NCBI GenBank assembly: GCA_003526765.1
Contig: DPXZ01000099.1
Span: 356-30,025 of the forward strand
DNA: 29,670 nt
Direction of reading: 5' to 3'
DNA from: Fervidobacterium sp.
GTDB taxonomy: Bacteria; Thermotogota; Thermotogae; Thermotogales; Fervidobacteriaceae
The translations under genes were made by a program, and so were the position numbers. The notes under the pieces are model-generated. The model saw only the letters and a program-made list of their open reading frames with translations. It searched no databases and had not been told where the DNA came from. Shown in pieces: positions 16,613 to 25,429 of the stretch (its first letter is position 1; each line of letters starts with the position of its first letter).

Positions 16613-17632
16613 ATGACAAGTAGTGTGAATAGGAAGAAGATTATGATAGTGAGTACGGGCGGTACCATTGCAATGGTAAAAAAGGGGAGAGAAGTTGTTC
16701 CGTTAGATCAAGGAAGCTCGCTTGTCACGGACATACCAGGTTTACACGAAATTGCCGATGTTGAGTTATTCGAATTTTCTAACATACCCAGCCCATCGAT
16801 GACTCCTAGTCTCATGTGGGAATTAGCAAAGAAGATAGATGATTTTTTGGAAAATAAGGGATACGATGGTGCGGTTGTCACACATGGTACGGACACGTTG
16901 GAAGAAACTGCTTATTTTTTAGATCTGGTACTGAGAACAGAAAAGCCGGTGGTTATAACTGCATCGATGAGAAACATAAGCGAGTTAAGTACCGACGGTC
17001 CGAGGAATGTCCTTTCTTCCGTTATGACTGCGGCTGCCGACAATTCTTACGGAATGGGTGTTCTCGTCTGTTTGAACGATGAAATTCATGCGTCAAGAGA
17101 AGTTACGAAAACTTACACTAGCAACGTTGCAACATTTGATTCTCCCGGCTATGGTCCACTTGGTATAGTTGATGAAAATAGTGTCATATACTTTAGAAAA
17201 TCACTAACGCGAGAAAAAATTATGACAGATAGAATAGAAGAAAGAGTTGCCATCGTCAAGGCATTCAGTGGAGATGATGGTAGCATACTGAAGGCCGTAT
17301 ATAAGATGGGATACAAAGGAATTGTGCTTGAAGGATTCGGAAGAGGTAACGTGCCACCACAACTTGCACAAGTTGTCGAAGAGATAATCAATAGCGGTAT
17401 CCCAGTCGTTGTAACCTCTCGTTGCTTCAAGGGACGCGTCTATCCCATATACGGTTATCTCGGTGGTGGAGCTGACCTGAGAAAAAGAGGTGCGATACTG
17501 AGTGAACATCCATTGGCACAAAAAGCAAGATTGAAGCTGATGGTAGTGTTGGGATTGACAAATGATCTAGAAGAAGTAAGAAAATACTTTGAAAAGCACA
17601 TTGGAGGACTCATAAATGAAGTTGAGCACTAG
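16613..17632 (+). CDS. ansA: L-asparaginase family protein
   Basis: A 339-residue cytoplasmic amidohydrolase of the type I/II asparaginase family, expected to convert asparagine to aspartate and ammonia. The first active-site motif is STGGTIAM with nucleophile T15. The second is VVTHGTDTLEETAYFL with T93 and D94. The lysine-bearing segment is REVTKTYTSNVATFD. A C-terminal domain has GIVLEGFGRGNVPP and the VTSRCFKG region. No tyrosine lies in the loop after T15, where the flexible-loop Tyr of E. coli asparaginase II sits, so specificity could differ. The ATG at 16613 is preferred over GTG at 16607 because GAGGAG (16598-16603) is 9 bases from it. The 3' end overlaps the next gene by 17 bases. 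No signal peptide is seen. Confidence 0.88.
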   Translation: MTSSVNRKKIMIVSTGGTIAMVKKGREVVPLDQGSSLVTDIPGLHEIADVELFEFSNIPSPSMTPSLMWELAKKIDDFLENKGYDGAVVTHGTDTLEETAYFLDLVLRTEKPVVITASMRNISELSTDGPRNVLSSVMTAAADNSYGMGVLVCLNDEIHASREVTKTYTSNVATFDSPGYGPLGIVDENSVIYFRKSLTREKIMTDRIEERVAIVKAFSGDDGSILKAVYKMGYKGIVLEGFGRGNVPPQLAQVVEEIINSGIPVVVTSRCFKGRVYPIYGYLGGGADLRKRGAILSEHPLAQKARLKLMVVLGLTNDLEEVRKYFEKHIGGLINEVEH

Positions 17633-18629
17633 GCAACAGGCACTTTTAACAGTAGCTGCATATGCATTGATAATGTTAATAGCATTCATGATCTACAAGA
17701 CACTCTTGTACGTCTTTGTTTTCTCACTCGTTTCAATCCTCGTTGTCAATTTCATCTTTAGAAATCTTATAAAACTCAAAGTGCCTTATACACTTTCCAT
17801 CATATTATCTTTGGTGATTTATTTTGGAGTACTCATCTATGCCATTATCAACATCATTCCGGCGGTCACTAATCAGTTAACCTCTTTTTATGGATTCATG
17901 CAACATATATTGGATTCCAAATATTGGGAAGACTATCTATCGAGCAATCCATCCTTATCGAATACGATAAGTGGCATCATAGATTGGATAAAACCGAAGA
18001 TAGGTGAGGTTTTCAACAACTTGGTTGTTTCATTTGCAAAAGGTCTACCAGACGCATTAGTAGTCATATTCTACAGTGCCCTATTTACCATTTATATAAC
18101 GATATACACAAAATGGACGACAGGTTCTATGCCTGGCCTCTTTCCGAAGAAGATAAGACCACTGATACAAGACTTTCTTACAAAATTAGGTGTTGCTTTA
18201 TCAAGCTACGTTGACGTCATGCTACTAGGTGCGATCATGGTAAGTATATCCTTCTATTTCCTCTTTAGCGTATATTTGCCGGATTATGCAATACTATTGG
18301 CTTTCTGGGGATTTGTGACGAACCTCATACCAATCGTTGGTGTCGTCATAGAGTGGATTCCGATATGTATCGTCACACTTGGTCTTGGCCTGCAAAATTT
18401 CTTGATTGTAAATGCAATAGTTATGTCTATTCATCTTGGTGCATTTTTGTTTTTCATATTCATAATGAAGGCAAGGGCAAATATAAATCCTGTGTTGATG
18501 CTGATTTTCATATTCCTCATTGGTCTCGTATATGGGATGGTGGGAACGTTCTTTGCCGTTCCAGTTGCTATATTCTTTGTGACATTGTGGAATGAATTCA
18601 TAAAACGAGAATTGGATAACGTTTCATGA
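17616..18629 (+). CDS. AI-2E family (PerM/YdiK-like) membrane transporter
   Basis: A 337-residue membrane protein with about seven to eight hydrophobic segments in the AI-2E exporter layout. Paired N-terminal helices (AYALIMLIAFMIY, YVFVFSLVSILVVNFIF) are followed by a third helix ending in VLIYAIINIIPAV. An amphipathic soluble stretch of about 70 residues (~85-145) comes next, then a C-terminal membrane block containing FWGFVTNLIPIVGVVIEWIP and NPVLMLIFIFLIGLVYGMVGTFFAVPVAIF. Family members have been linked to export of varied solutes or to Na+/H+ exchange, so the substrate is unknown. The ATG at 17616 follows TTGGAGG by 8 bases inside the asparaginase gene, suggesting translational coupling. 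Confidence 0.88.
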   Translation: MKLSTRQQALLTVAAYALIMLIAFMIYKTLLYVFVFSLVSILVVNFIFRNLIKLKVPYTLSIILSLVIYFGVLIYAIINIIPAVTNQLTSFYGFMQHILDSKYWEDYLSSNPSLSNTISGIIDWIKPKIGEVFNNLVVSFAKGLPDALVVIFYSALFTIYITIYTKWTTGSMPGLFPKKIRPLIQDFLTKLGVALSSYVDVMLLGAIMVSISFYFLFSVYLPDYAILLAFWGFVTNLIPIVGVVIEWIPICIVTLGLGLQNFLIVNAIVMSIHLGAFLFFIFIMKARANINPVLMLIFIFLIGLVYGMVGTFFAVPVAIFFVTLWNEFIKRELDNVS

Positions 18630-18672
18630 TCGATATAAACTTATGAGATTATGAATGACAGGAGGGATAGTG

Positions 18673-20427
18673 ATGAAATGGGATCTCAGTAACATCTATA
18701 CTTCTTTTGATTCTGACGATTTCAAAAACGATCTACAGAGGCTAGAGTCAGAATTAGCTCTTTTGTTGAACTGGATGGATGCAAATTTCAAAGATACGAG
18801 CGATACTGTTGAAAAGATTGAATACTCTGTGAACAAATCGAACGAGTTATCTTTAATTGCGGACAGATTGTATGCATATGCAGGTTTAACACTCAGTGCC
18901 AATGCAAACGACACTGTCGCTGCAAAATATCTTGATATCATCAGAAGCAAGTTTGTTGCTTTTTCGATGGTTCAGGCTAAATTTATGAAGTTTTTGAAGG
19001 AAGTCAACGTGGATTTCGATAAAGTAGACTCGCAGATTGTTCGTCTCCATAGCTTCCCGTTGAAAGAAATCAAGACATTAGCCAAACATATGCTTTCTGA
19101 GAAAGAAGAAAGGCTAATCAGCTTGATGAGACTCACCGGCGGGAATGCATGGAATGACCTGTACGAAAAAACAACTTCGAATCTACTTTGTGATGTTGAA
19201 ATCCAAGGAGAGGTAAAAAAATTACCGCTTATGAGAGTTAGAAACATGGCATACGACAAAGACAGAGAGGTCAGAAAGGCAGCATACGATGCAGAATTGA
19301 AGGCATGTGACAGTGTAGCAGAAGTCATTGCACAATCTCTAAATAGCATAAAGGGTGAGTTCCTGACAGAAGTAAACCTCCGTGGATACACCAGCCCACT
19401 CGAGCCGATGCTCTTTGAAAACCGTATCAGTGAAGAGACGTTTCATGCAATGATGGATGCTGTCAAAGAGAGCATGCCAAAATTACGGATGTACATGAAA
19501 AAGAAGGCTCAATTATTGGGATATACTGGAGCGCTTCCTTGGTATGACATGTTTGCACCAATTGGTGGATACGATCGACAATGGACCTTCGATGAAGCAA
19601 GGTCATTCGTAGTAGAAAAGTTGTCGATTTTCTCAAAAGAACTGGGGCAGTTCATAAATAATGCCTTTGATAAAAATTGGATAGACGCTGAAGTTAGGCA
19701 AGGAAAACGTGGTGGAGCATTCTGCGAATCTATAAAAGCGATCAAAGAATCAAGAGTTCTGATGAGTTTCGATGGTACACTTGACAATGTACTCACCATC
19801 GCACATGAACTTGGCCATGCGTTTCACAACTACTGTTTGAAAGACGAAACGCCGTTGAACAGCTCGACACCTGCTACACTAGCTGAGACTGCTTCAATCT
19901 TCAATGAAACATTATTGCTTAACCTGATAAAATCCGAAGTTACGACAGAAGATGAAAAATTGGCACTACTCGACAAACAACTTTCTGATTACGTACAACT
20001 GACGATCGACATATACAGCAGATTTTTGTTTGAAAGTAAAGTGTTTGAAGACAGACAATCTGGTCCATTGAGCGTTGAAGAACTGAAGGGAATAATGCTA
20101 AATGCACAAAAAGAGACCTATGGTGATGGTTTAGATGAAAATTACCTTCATCCATATATGTGGGTTGTCAAACCTCACTACTACTCACCGACATTCCATT
20201 TCTACAACTTTCCATACACGTTTGGCATGCTCTTTGGACTTGGGGTCTACGCATTGAAAGATGAACCGGGATTTTACGAGAGGTACAAAAAACTCCTCTC
20301 TTCTACTGGAAAGGGAACAGCAGAAGAAGTAGCTATGAGCGTTGGTATCGATATCACAAAAAAAGATTTTTGGGAATCATCCCTCAGTGTTGTCGAAAAG
20401 GCCGTAGATCAGTTCATAAATCTATAA
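18673..20427 (+). CDS. pepF: M3 family oligoendopeptidase F
   Basis: A cytoplasmic zinc metallopeptidase of 584 residues that cleaves short peptides (M3B, PepF type). The zinc motif is HELGH at H378, E379 and H382 (TIAHELGHAFHNY). The third ligand is E405 in LAETASIFNE. The C-terminal substrate-binding region has HYYSPTFHFYNFPYTFGMLF, typical of PepF. The N-terminal 370 residues form the helical M3 cap (start MKWDLSNIYTSFDS). The ATG at 18673 follows AGGAGGG (18660-18666) by 6 bases. An in-frame ATG at 18655 would place the SD inside the gene. It follows the AI-2E gene after 43 bases. Confidence 0.95.
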   Translation: MKWDLSNIYTSFDSDDFKNDLQRLESELALLLNWMDANFKDTSDTVEKIEYSVNKSNELSLIADRLYAYAGLTLSANANDTVAAKYLDIIRSKFVAFSMVQAKFMKFLKEVNVDFDKVDSQIVRLHSFPLKEIKTLAKHMLSEKEERLISLMRLTGGNAWNDLYEKTTSNLLCDVEIQGEVKKLPLMRVRNMAYDKDREVRKAAYDAELKACDSVAEVIAQSLNSIKGEFLTEVNLRGYTSPLEPMLFENRISEETFHAMMDAVKESMPKLRMYMKKKAQLLGYTGALPWYDMFAPIGGYDRQWTFDEARSFVVEKLSIFSKELGQFINNAFDKNWIDAEVRQGKRGGAFCESIKAIKESRVLMSFDGTLDNVLTIAHELGHAFHNYCLKDETPLNSSTPATLAETASIFNETLLLNLIKSEVTTEDEKLALLDKQLSDYVQLTIDIYSRFLFESKVFEDRQSGPLSVEELKGIMLNAQKETYGDGLDENYLHPYMWVVKPHYYSPTFHFYNFPYTFGMLFGLGVYALKDEPGFYERYKKLLSSTGKGTAEEVAMSVGIDITKKDFWESSLSVVEKAVDQFINL

Positions 20428-20499
20428 TCGTATAAATCTACGAACAAAACAATAAAATATAAATATAAAATATAACAGATGTGGAGGAAGGAGAACAAG

Positions 20500-21543
20500 A
20501 TGGACAATCCATATGGCTACACAGAAAAAGAAGTATTCGATATGACTGAAGAAGGTACGGTGGTTCATCAATTCACGCTCGTAAATGCTAACGGGCTGAT
20601 GATGAAAGTGCTTACGTACGGTGGTATAATCAGAGAGTTCTGGGTCCCGAGCAAAGATGGTGACTTCATCGATGTGGTATTGGGATACGATACACTAAAC
20701 GAATATGAGCATAATTCAGGATACTTGGGTATGATCATTGGTAGGTACGCAAACAGAATTGCAAACGGACAATTTGAGATCGATGGCATTAGGTACCAGT
20801 TAGCGATGAACGAAAAAGCAAAACATAACGCATTACATGGTGGATACAGAGGTTTTTTCAAAAAGGTTTGGAAAGGTAGTGCTTCAATCACTCCACAAGG
20901 TCCTCAACTAACTCTAAAATACACAAGCCACGATGGTGATGAGGGTTACCCAGGAACTCTGGATACCACCGTTGTTTACACACTCACCAACGACAATGAA
21001 CTCAGAATCGATTACACAGCCACAACCGACAAACCGACGATAGTAAACTTGACCCAGCATACATACTTCAATCTTCGTGGTGATGGAAAGATATACGACC
21101 ACACGATAATCCTAAACGCCGATAAATATACCCCAGTAAACGAAAACCTCATTCCGACAGGTGAGGTATTACCAGTTGAGAACACACCATTTGATTTAAG
21201 AAATGAGACAAAAATGGGTGAGGGTATTGAGAAACTGAAAGACAGCGTGACGAAAGGTTACGACAACAATTTTGTGTTAAATTCAGACTTTGTTGCGAAA
21301 GTCCACGAACCAGATAAAGGTATTACAATGGAAGTTTACACAACACAACCCGGCGTACAATTTTACACAGGCAACAATCTAACAGGTGTAAAAGGAAAAA
21401 AGGGTAGGATATATGACCCCCACACGGGATTTTGCCTTGAGACACAGCATTTTCCAAACTCACCAAACCATACCAACTTTCCAAACGTTGTTCTACGTCC
21501 CGGTGAGTTATACAAACATTCAACCATATTCAAATTCTTATAA
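20500..21543 (+). CDS. galM: Aldose 1-epimerase (galactose mutarotase)
   Basis: Interconverts alpha and beta anomers of galactose and other aldoses in the cytoplasm. The protein has 347 residues, normal for the family. Family blocks are LTYGGIIREFWVPSKDG, LGYDTLNEYE, IIGRYANRIANGQF, NALHGGYRGFFKKVW (H113) and NLTQHTYFNLRG (H187). The catalytic acid/base is E314 in FCLETQHFPNSPNH, with GVQFYTGNNL before it. The ATG at 20500 is chosen over the in-frame ATG at 20479 because the purine run GGAGGAAGGAG lies directly upstream of it. An AT-rich 72-base gap separates it from pepF. A weak promoter there is possible, but I see no convincing pair of boxes. A strong terminator follows. Confidence 0.95.
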   Translation: MDNPYGYTEKEVFDMTEEGTVVHQFTLVNANGLMMKVLTYGGIIREFWVPSKDGDFIDVVLGYDTLNEYEHNSGYLGMIIGRYANRIANGQFEIDGIRYQLAMNEKAKHNALHGGYRGFFKKVWKGSASITPQGPQLTLKYTSHDGDEGYPGTLDTTVVYTLTNDNELRIDYTATTDKPTIVNLTQHTYFNLRGDGKIYDHTIILNADKYTPVNENLIPTGEVLPVENTPFDLRNETKMGEGIEKLKDSVTKGYDNNFVLNSDFVAKVHEPDKGITMEVYTTQPGVQFYTGNNLTGVKGKKGRIYDPHTGFCLETQHFPNSPNHTNFPNVVLRPGELYKHSTIFKFL

Positions 21544-21609
21544 GAAACTCTTATAGGAGCACCTCAGTTGGTGCAATTGTGTAATTCTTGAATTTGTTTT
21601 TAAATTATC

Positions 21610-21658
21610 GATGGTCTCGACTATGATTCCAGTTCATATCGAGACCATCTTCTTTTTT
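21610..21658 (+). terminator. Intrinsic terminator after galM
   Basis: GATGGTCTCGA (21610-21620) pairs perfectly with TCGAGACCATC (21639-21649), an 11-bp stem around an 18-base loop, followed by TTCTTTTTT. It closes the long plus-strand run and isolates dnaK. A weaker hairpin, GCACC/GGTGC (21559-21574), lies just before it. Confidence 0.85.
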
Positions 21659-21683
21659 AAACTAATCTTAATCAACTTTTTAA

Positions 21684-21710
21684 TTATCACTCTTGACAAA
21701 AGAGTGCTAA
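21684..21710 (+). promoter_or_regulatory. CIRCE operator (HrcA-binding site) upstream of dnaK
   Basis: TTATCACTC (21684-21692), a 9-base spacer TTGACAAAA, then GAGTGCTAA (21702-21710). The right half matches the CIRCE consensus exactly, and the left half differs at one base (T for G). The consensus is TTAGCACTC-N9-GAGTGCTAA. HrcA repressor binding here would block the overlapping promoter and be relieved on heat shock. hrcA itself is not in the window. Confidence 0.92.
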
Positions 21711-21721
21711 TGATATAAAAT
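21693..21721 (+). promoter_or_regulatory. Sigma-A promoter of dnaK
   Basis: A perfect -35 TTGACA (21693-21698) lies in the CIRCE spacer. It is followed by a 17-base spacer and -10 TAAAAT (21716-21721). The start of transcription would be near 21728, about 47 bases before the dnaK ATG. The overlap with CIRCE predicts direct occlusion of RNA polymerase by HrcA. Confidence 0.88.
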
Positions 21722-21774
21722 ATGAACGACAGAGTAAGAAATGCGATGAGATCGAAAAGTGGAGGTGAGTTAGT

Positions 21775-23571
21775 ATGGCAAAGAACGAGTACGTTGTAGG
21801 AATAGATCTTGGTACAACAAACTCAGTTATAGCATGGATTAAACCAGATGGATCAGTTGAGGTTATACCAAATGCTGAAGGTGCAAGAACGACACCATCG
21901 ATAGTTTCATTTACAAAGTCCGGCGAGATCATCGTCGGTGAGCCAGCAAAACGGCAACTTATATTGAACTCAGATAGAACGATAAGGTCTATAAAGAGAA
22001 AAATGGGTTCAGACTACAAGGTGAGGATCGATGACAAAGAATATACCCCGCAAGAAATCAGTGCACTCATACTCAAGAAACTCAAGAAAGATGCAGAAGA
22101 ATACCTCAACGGTGATATTAAGAAGGCAGTTATCACTTGCCCAGCTTATTTTAACGATGCTCAACGACAAGCCACAAAGGAAGCAGGTATCATAGCTGGC
22201 CTTGAGGTTTTAAGAGTAATAAATGAACCAACTGCTGCGGCGCTTGCTTATGGACTAGACAAGATGGAAGGCGAGAAGAAAGTACTAGTCTACGACCTCG
22301 GTGGTGGTACGTTCGATGTGTCGATACTTGAAATAGGTGGAGGAGTCATACAAGTTATTTCAACGAGTGGTAACAACCATCTTGGTGGAGACGATTTTGA
22401 TCAGAGGATTATAGACTACTTGGCAGATGAATTCAAAAAACAATATGGTGTTGACTTAAGAAACGATAAGCAGGCACTTCAAAGATTAAGCGATGCTGCT
22501 GAAAAGGCAAAGATAGAGCTCTCATCGAAGTTTGAAACGGACATCAGTCTGCCATATATAACTGCAACTGCTGGAGGCCCATTGCACCTTGAAATGAAAC
22601 TCACGAGGGCTATGTTCGAGTCACTTACGAGAGATCTAGTCGAAAAGACAAGGGAACCAGTGGAAAGGGCACTAAACGATGCAAAGCTCATGCCGCAAGA
22701 TATAGACGAGATCATACTCGTTGGTGGAATGACGAGAGTACCGATGGTGCAGAAATTCATAAAGGATATATTTGGTAAAGACCCTAACAAGAGCGTCAAC
22801 CCGGATGAGGCAGTTGCAATTGGTGCAGCAATTCAAGCAGCAATACTTGGTGGTACAGAAGGTGCAAAGGACAAGGACGTCGTACTAGTGGATGTTACGC
22901 CACTAACACTCGGTGTTGAGGTAAAAGGTGGGCTACTTGAACCAGTCATTCAAAGAAACACTACGATTCCTACGAAGAAGAGCAAAATCTTTACGACTGC
23001 TGAAGATGGTCAGACGAGTGTAGAAGTCAGAGTTTACCAAGGTGAGAGAACAATGGCAAAAGATAACATATTCCTTGGTAGCTTCCAACTCGTTGGCATT
23101 GCAATGGCACCAAGGGGAGTACCACAGATCGAAGTTACATTTGATATAGATAGTGATGGTATCGTGCACGTATCAGCAAAAGACTTGGGTACGGGAAAAG
23201 AACAGTCGATGGTTGTTACCGGAAGGCAGCAACTCAGCAGTGACCAGATAGAGAAGATGATTAGGGAAGCGCAGATGTACGAAGAGCAAGATAAGAGGAA
23301 ACGAGAAGAGATTGAACTCAAGAACAGAGCAGATGACACTGCATACCATGTTGAAAAGATATTGAACGAAAATGGTGACAAGATACCAGCTGATGTTAAG
23401 AGTAGATTAGAAGAAATCATAAGAGATTTGAGAGACGCTATAAACAAAGACGATGTTGCAAGAATAAAGATGCTCTTCGACGATTTGCAGAGAGAAAGTA
23501 TGAAGCTCGGAGAATTCTTGTACAAACAACAGGCCCAAGAAGGTACGGGCACGCAGGGCTCAGAACAGTAA
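21775..23571 (+). CDS. dnaK: Molecular chaperone DnaK (Hsp70)
   Basis: The ATP-dependent chaperone that binds unfolded peptides, working with DnaJ and GrpE (not in this window). The protein has 598 residues, the short Gram-positive/Thermotogae form. The three Hsp70 signatures are present: [10 protein letters not shown] (~residues 9-18), [14 protein letters not shown] and [16 protein letters not shown]. The linker [10 protein letters not shown] joins the ATPase domain to the substrate-binding domain, followed by a helical lid and a short Gly/Gln-rich tail ending GSEQ. The ATG at 21775 follows GGAGGTGA. The gene stands alone between a terminator upstream and a dehydrogenase fragment plus terminator downstream, with its own CIRCE-controlled promoter. 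Confidence 0.99.
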   Translation: MAKNEYVVGIDLGTTNSVIAWIKPDGSVEVIPNAEGARTTPSIVSFTKSGEIIVGEPAKRQLILNSDRTIRSIKRKMGSDYKVRIDDKEYTPQEISALILKKLKKDAEEYLNGDIKKAVITCPAYFNDAQRQATKEAGIIAGLEVLRVINEPTAAALAYGLDKMEGEKKVLVYDLGGGTFDVSILEIGGGVIQVISTSGNNHLGGDDFDQRIIDYLADEFKKQYGVDLRNDKQALQRLSDAAEKAKIELSSKFETDISLPYITATAGGPLHLEMKLTRAMFESLTRDLVEKTREPVERALNDAKLMPQDIDEIILVGGMTRVPMVQKFIKDIFGKDPNKSVNPDEAVAIGAAIQAAILGGTEGAKDKDVVLVDVTPLTLGVEVKGGLLEPVIQRNTTIPTKKSKIFTTAEDGQTSVEVRVYQGERTMAKDNIFLGSFQLVGIAMAPRGVPQIEVTFDIDSDGIVHVSAKDLGTGKEQSMVVTGRQQLSSDQIEKMIREAQMYEEQDKRKREEIELKNRADDTAYHVEKILNENGDKIPADVKSRLEEIIRDLRDAINKDDVARIKMLFDDLQRESMKLGEFLYKQQAQEGTGTQGSEQ

Positions 23572-23585
23572 TTTATGATATTCAA

Positions 23586-23690
23586 AGCCTTAATGAAGTT
23601 ACAACGGGAGTATTGTACTCGGCTTCAGATGAATCTTCGTTCATGACAGGCTCAGAGATGGTCATCGATGGAGGATACATAGCTTTGTAA
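23586..23690 (+). pseudogene. C-terminal remnant of a short-chain dehydrogenase/reductase (SDR)
   Basis: Starting 15 bases after the dnaK stop, a plus-strand frame reads SLNEVTTGVLYSASDESS and then FMTGSEMVIDGGYIAL before TAA at 23688-23690. This is the diagnostic C-terminal end of SDR enzymes such as FabG or glucose 1-dehydrogenase, in which (V)LxLASDxSSxxTGxxxxVDGGxxA is near-invariant. Only ~35 codons survive. The catalytic YxxxK and the cofactor-binding glycine motif are absent, and the frame runs back out of register into dnaK. No start codon or SD precedes it, so it is unlikely to be translated usefully. It looks like the tail of a gene lost by a deletion whose left junction is close to the dnaK stop. 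Confidence 0.8.
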
Positions 23691-23736
23691 TTTGTAACTG
23701 TAAGAACCACGATATAGATTTTCATAATATAAATAG

Positions 23737-23768
23737 AAAACACCCTCGTATACCGAGGGTGTTTTTAG
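23737..23768. terminator. Bidirectional intrinsic terminator between dnaK and the TPR gene
   Basis: CACCCTCG (23741-23748) pairs with CGAGGGTG (23754-23761) around a 5-base loop. AAAA on the left can extend the stem with TTTT on the right. The plus strand continues into a T tract (GTTTTTAGTTTT). The minus strand reads GTGTTTTCTATTT. It should therefore stop both dnaK and the convergent TPR operon. Confidence 0.85.
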
Positions 23769-23826
23769 TTTTATTTGTTTACTTCACTTCTTAACATTTA
23801 CTTTTCAGCATACGTTCAGTACAAAA

Positions 23827-25416
23827 CTAAATCAGGCCATTTTGCACGTCCATAAAAAATTTCACAAGTCCGGATAAGTATTTGTCTCCTATCTGTTCAA
23901 TTTCATCATTGGATGGCTGGTAAGCTAGTACCTTTATCAAGTTTATCACCAAACCATCATATTTTTCACAGTTAGCATCAAAAAAGTCATCCATTGGTTT
24001 TTCCAAAAGTGAGAGCAGTTCTTTGGAAAAATCGAAGTGTAGTTCTTCGATCTCTCCACTCACTTCTTCTAAAAAGTGGTCAACATCGTATTCTCCAGAG
24101 AGTATATATTGGTAAAATCTCAAAAACGTTGTTGTGCAAGCCAAGGATAAACCTGCGCCCATTGTTGCGATAGTTATCAGTGTTGCATTCTTTTCCATCA
24201 TGATTGGGTCCACTCCAGCTATGTACATACCAGAAAATATGAATGGTACGTATTCTGAGTCTGGGGAAAGATTGTCGAACGGATCTACAAATATACCGGT
24301 TTTTTCAACGAATTTGTCTATCAACACATTTCCATCGTCATCCGTCGATTCAATGATTGTATCAAGTTCATCCGCAAATGGAAAATCTATACCTTCGAGT
24401 ATTCCTTCAGCCCTCTTCATTTCGTTTGGATACTCATCTTCCAAATTCTTCTTCCCAACGTAGAATTGTATCCTCTCGAAATTTTCTGGAAAATCATCTT
24501 TCACTCTTTCAAAAGTTTCATAGGCCTCATCGTAAAGGCCCAATCGACGTTGCATTACACCCATCTCGTTGAGTACTTCAGGTGTTGGTACATCTTTCGA
24601 TAGTTCGTAAAGTACATTGTACGCATCAAAGTGTTTTCCCAATCTTGTAAGAGTATGTGCGAGGTTGTACAACATTTCAGACCTTTTTTCTATCTTCAGA
24701 CCTTCCTTAAAAGTCGCTTCAGCTTTTTCGTATTGATTTCTCAAATTGTAGACAACGCCAAGCCTTAGGTACGCTTCTGGAAGTGGTTCAATTTGGAATC
24801 CTTCCTTCGATGCTGCTGTGAATCGTTGAATGACAGTCTTGTAAACCAATTCTGCATCATCGAGCTGTGAAAGTTCAACGTAAATATCTCCCACTCTCAT
24901 TAGCGGAAGGAGAAAATCAGGCTCGAGTTGGTATGCTTTGGTATATTCTTCAAGTGCTTCATCGTAATCTTGTTTTGAAAATAGCAAATTACCAAGTTCG
25001 TAGTGTGCGAGTGGAAAATCTGGGTTCAACGCTAAGGCTTGCTTGAACTCTATTTCAGCAATATCATAGTTCTCAAGACGCGTTTGAAGCAGTGCATTGT
25101 AGAAGTGGTATCTGTAGTCGTATGAAAGTGTCTTCGCTTTCTCCAAATAGGTACTTGCATCGTCGTATTTTCTTGCATTCAAAAGCTGTTTGAATCTTTC
25201 GTAGTAAAAATACACCAAATAGGAGAGCCAATAGTTATCTTTTTCCAAGGAATATTGTTCTTCTAAACCTCGTAGTATAACATCCAAAGGAATGTTATTT
25301 TGGTCCGTGATCAACACTAAATCTTCCGCAAGTATCGGTAGTTTTAACGGTAGATTCAGCCTTTTTGCCACTTCTGGTTTCAGTGGAAGGTATACAATTG
25401 CTTTTATCTTGTTCAC
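23827..25416 (-). CDS. TPR-repeat protein with unassigned C-terminal domain
   Basis: A 529-residue soluble protein. A short N-terminal part (IKAIVYLPLKPEVAKRLNL, residues ~4-40) has strand/loop character. At least six TPR-like helix pairs follow between about residues 65 and 310 (for example AHYELGNLLFSKQDYDEALEEYTKAYQLEPD, with the usual G/Y/A/P positions). Residues ~330-529 are acidic and match nothing I recognise. TPR arrays serve protein-protein contacts; the function is unknown. The start is problematic. The in-frame GTG at 25416 lies inside a perfect GGAGGTGA Shine-Dalgarno, whose natural target 5 bases further on is an ATA codon (25407-25405). The gene is last in a minus-strand operon, 58 bases after the HIT gene, and ends at a bidirectional terminator. 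Confidence 0.8.
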   Translation of the reverse strand: MNKIKAIVYLPLKPEVAKRLNLPLKLPILAEDLVLITDQNNIPLDVILRGLEEQYSLEKDNYWLSYLVYFYYERFKQLLNARKYDDASTYLEKAKTLSYDYRYHFYNALLQTRLENYDIAEIEFKQALALNPDFPLAHYELGNLLFSKQDYDEALEEYTKAYQLEPDFLLPLMRVGDIYVELSQLDDAELVYKTVIQRFTAASKEGFQIEPLPEAYLRLGVVYNLRNQYEKAEATFKEGLKIEKRSEMLYNLAHTLTRLGKHFDAYNVLYELSKDVPTPEVLNEMGVMQRRLGLYDEAYETFERVKDDFPENFERIQFYVGKKNLEDEYPNEMKRAEGILEGIDFPFADELDTIIESTDDDGNVLIDKFVEKTGIFVDPFDNLSPDSEYVPFIFSGMYIAGVDPIMMEKNATLITIATMGAGLSLACTTTFLRFYQYILSGEYDVDHFLEEVSGEIEELHFDFSKELLSLLEKPMDDFFDANCEKYDGLVINLIKVLAYQPSNDEIEQIGDKYLSGLVKFFMDVQNGLI

Positions 25417-25429
25417 CTCCGGTTTTTTT

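Noticed and set aside
20428..20499. A promoter in the AT-rich gap between pepF and galM
   Set aside because: Several TATAA-like strings occur, but none is paired with a plausible -35 or extended -10. Co-transcription with pepF is as likely.
23034..23585. A 183-codon minus-strand frame opposite the 3' end of dnaK
   Set aside because: Ser/Leu-rich antisense shadow with no SD, ending inside a conserved DnaK domain.
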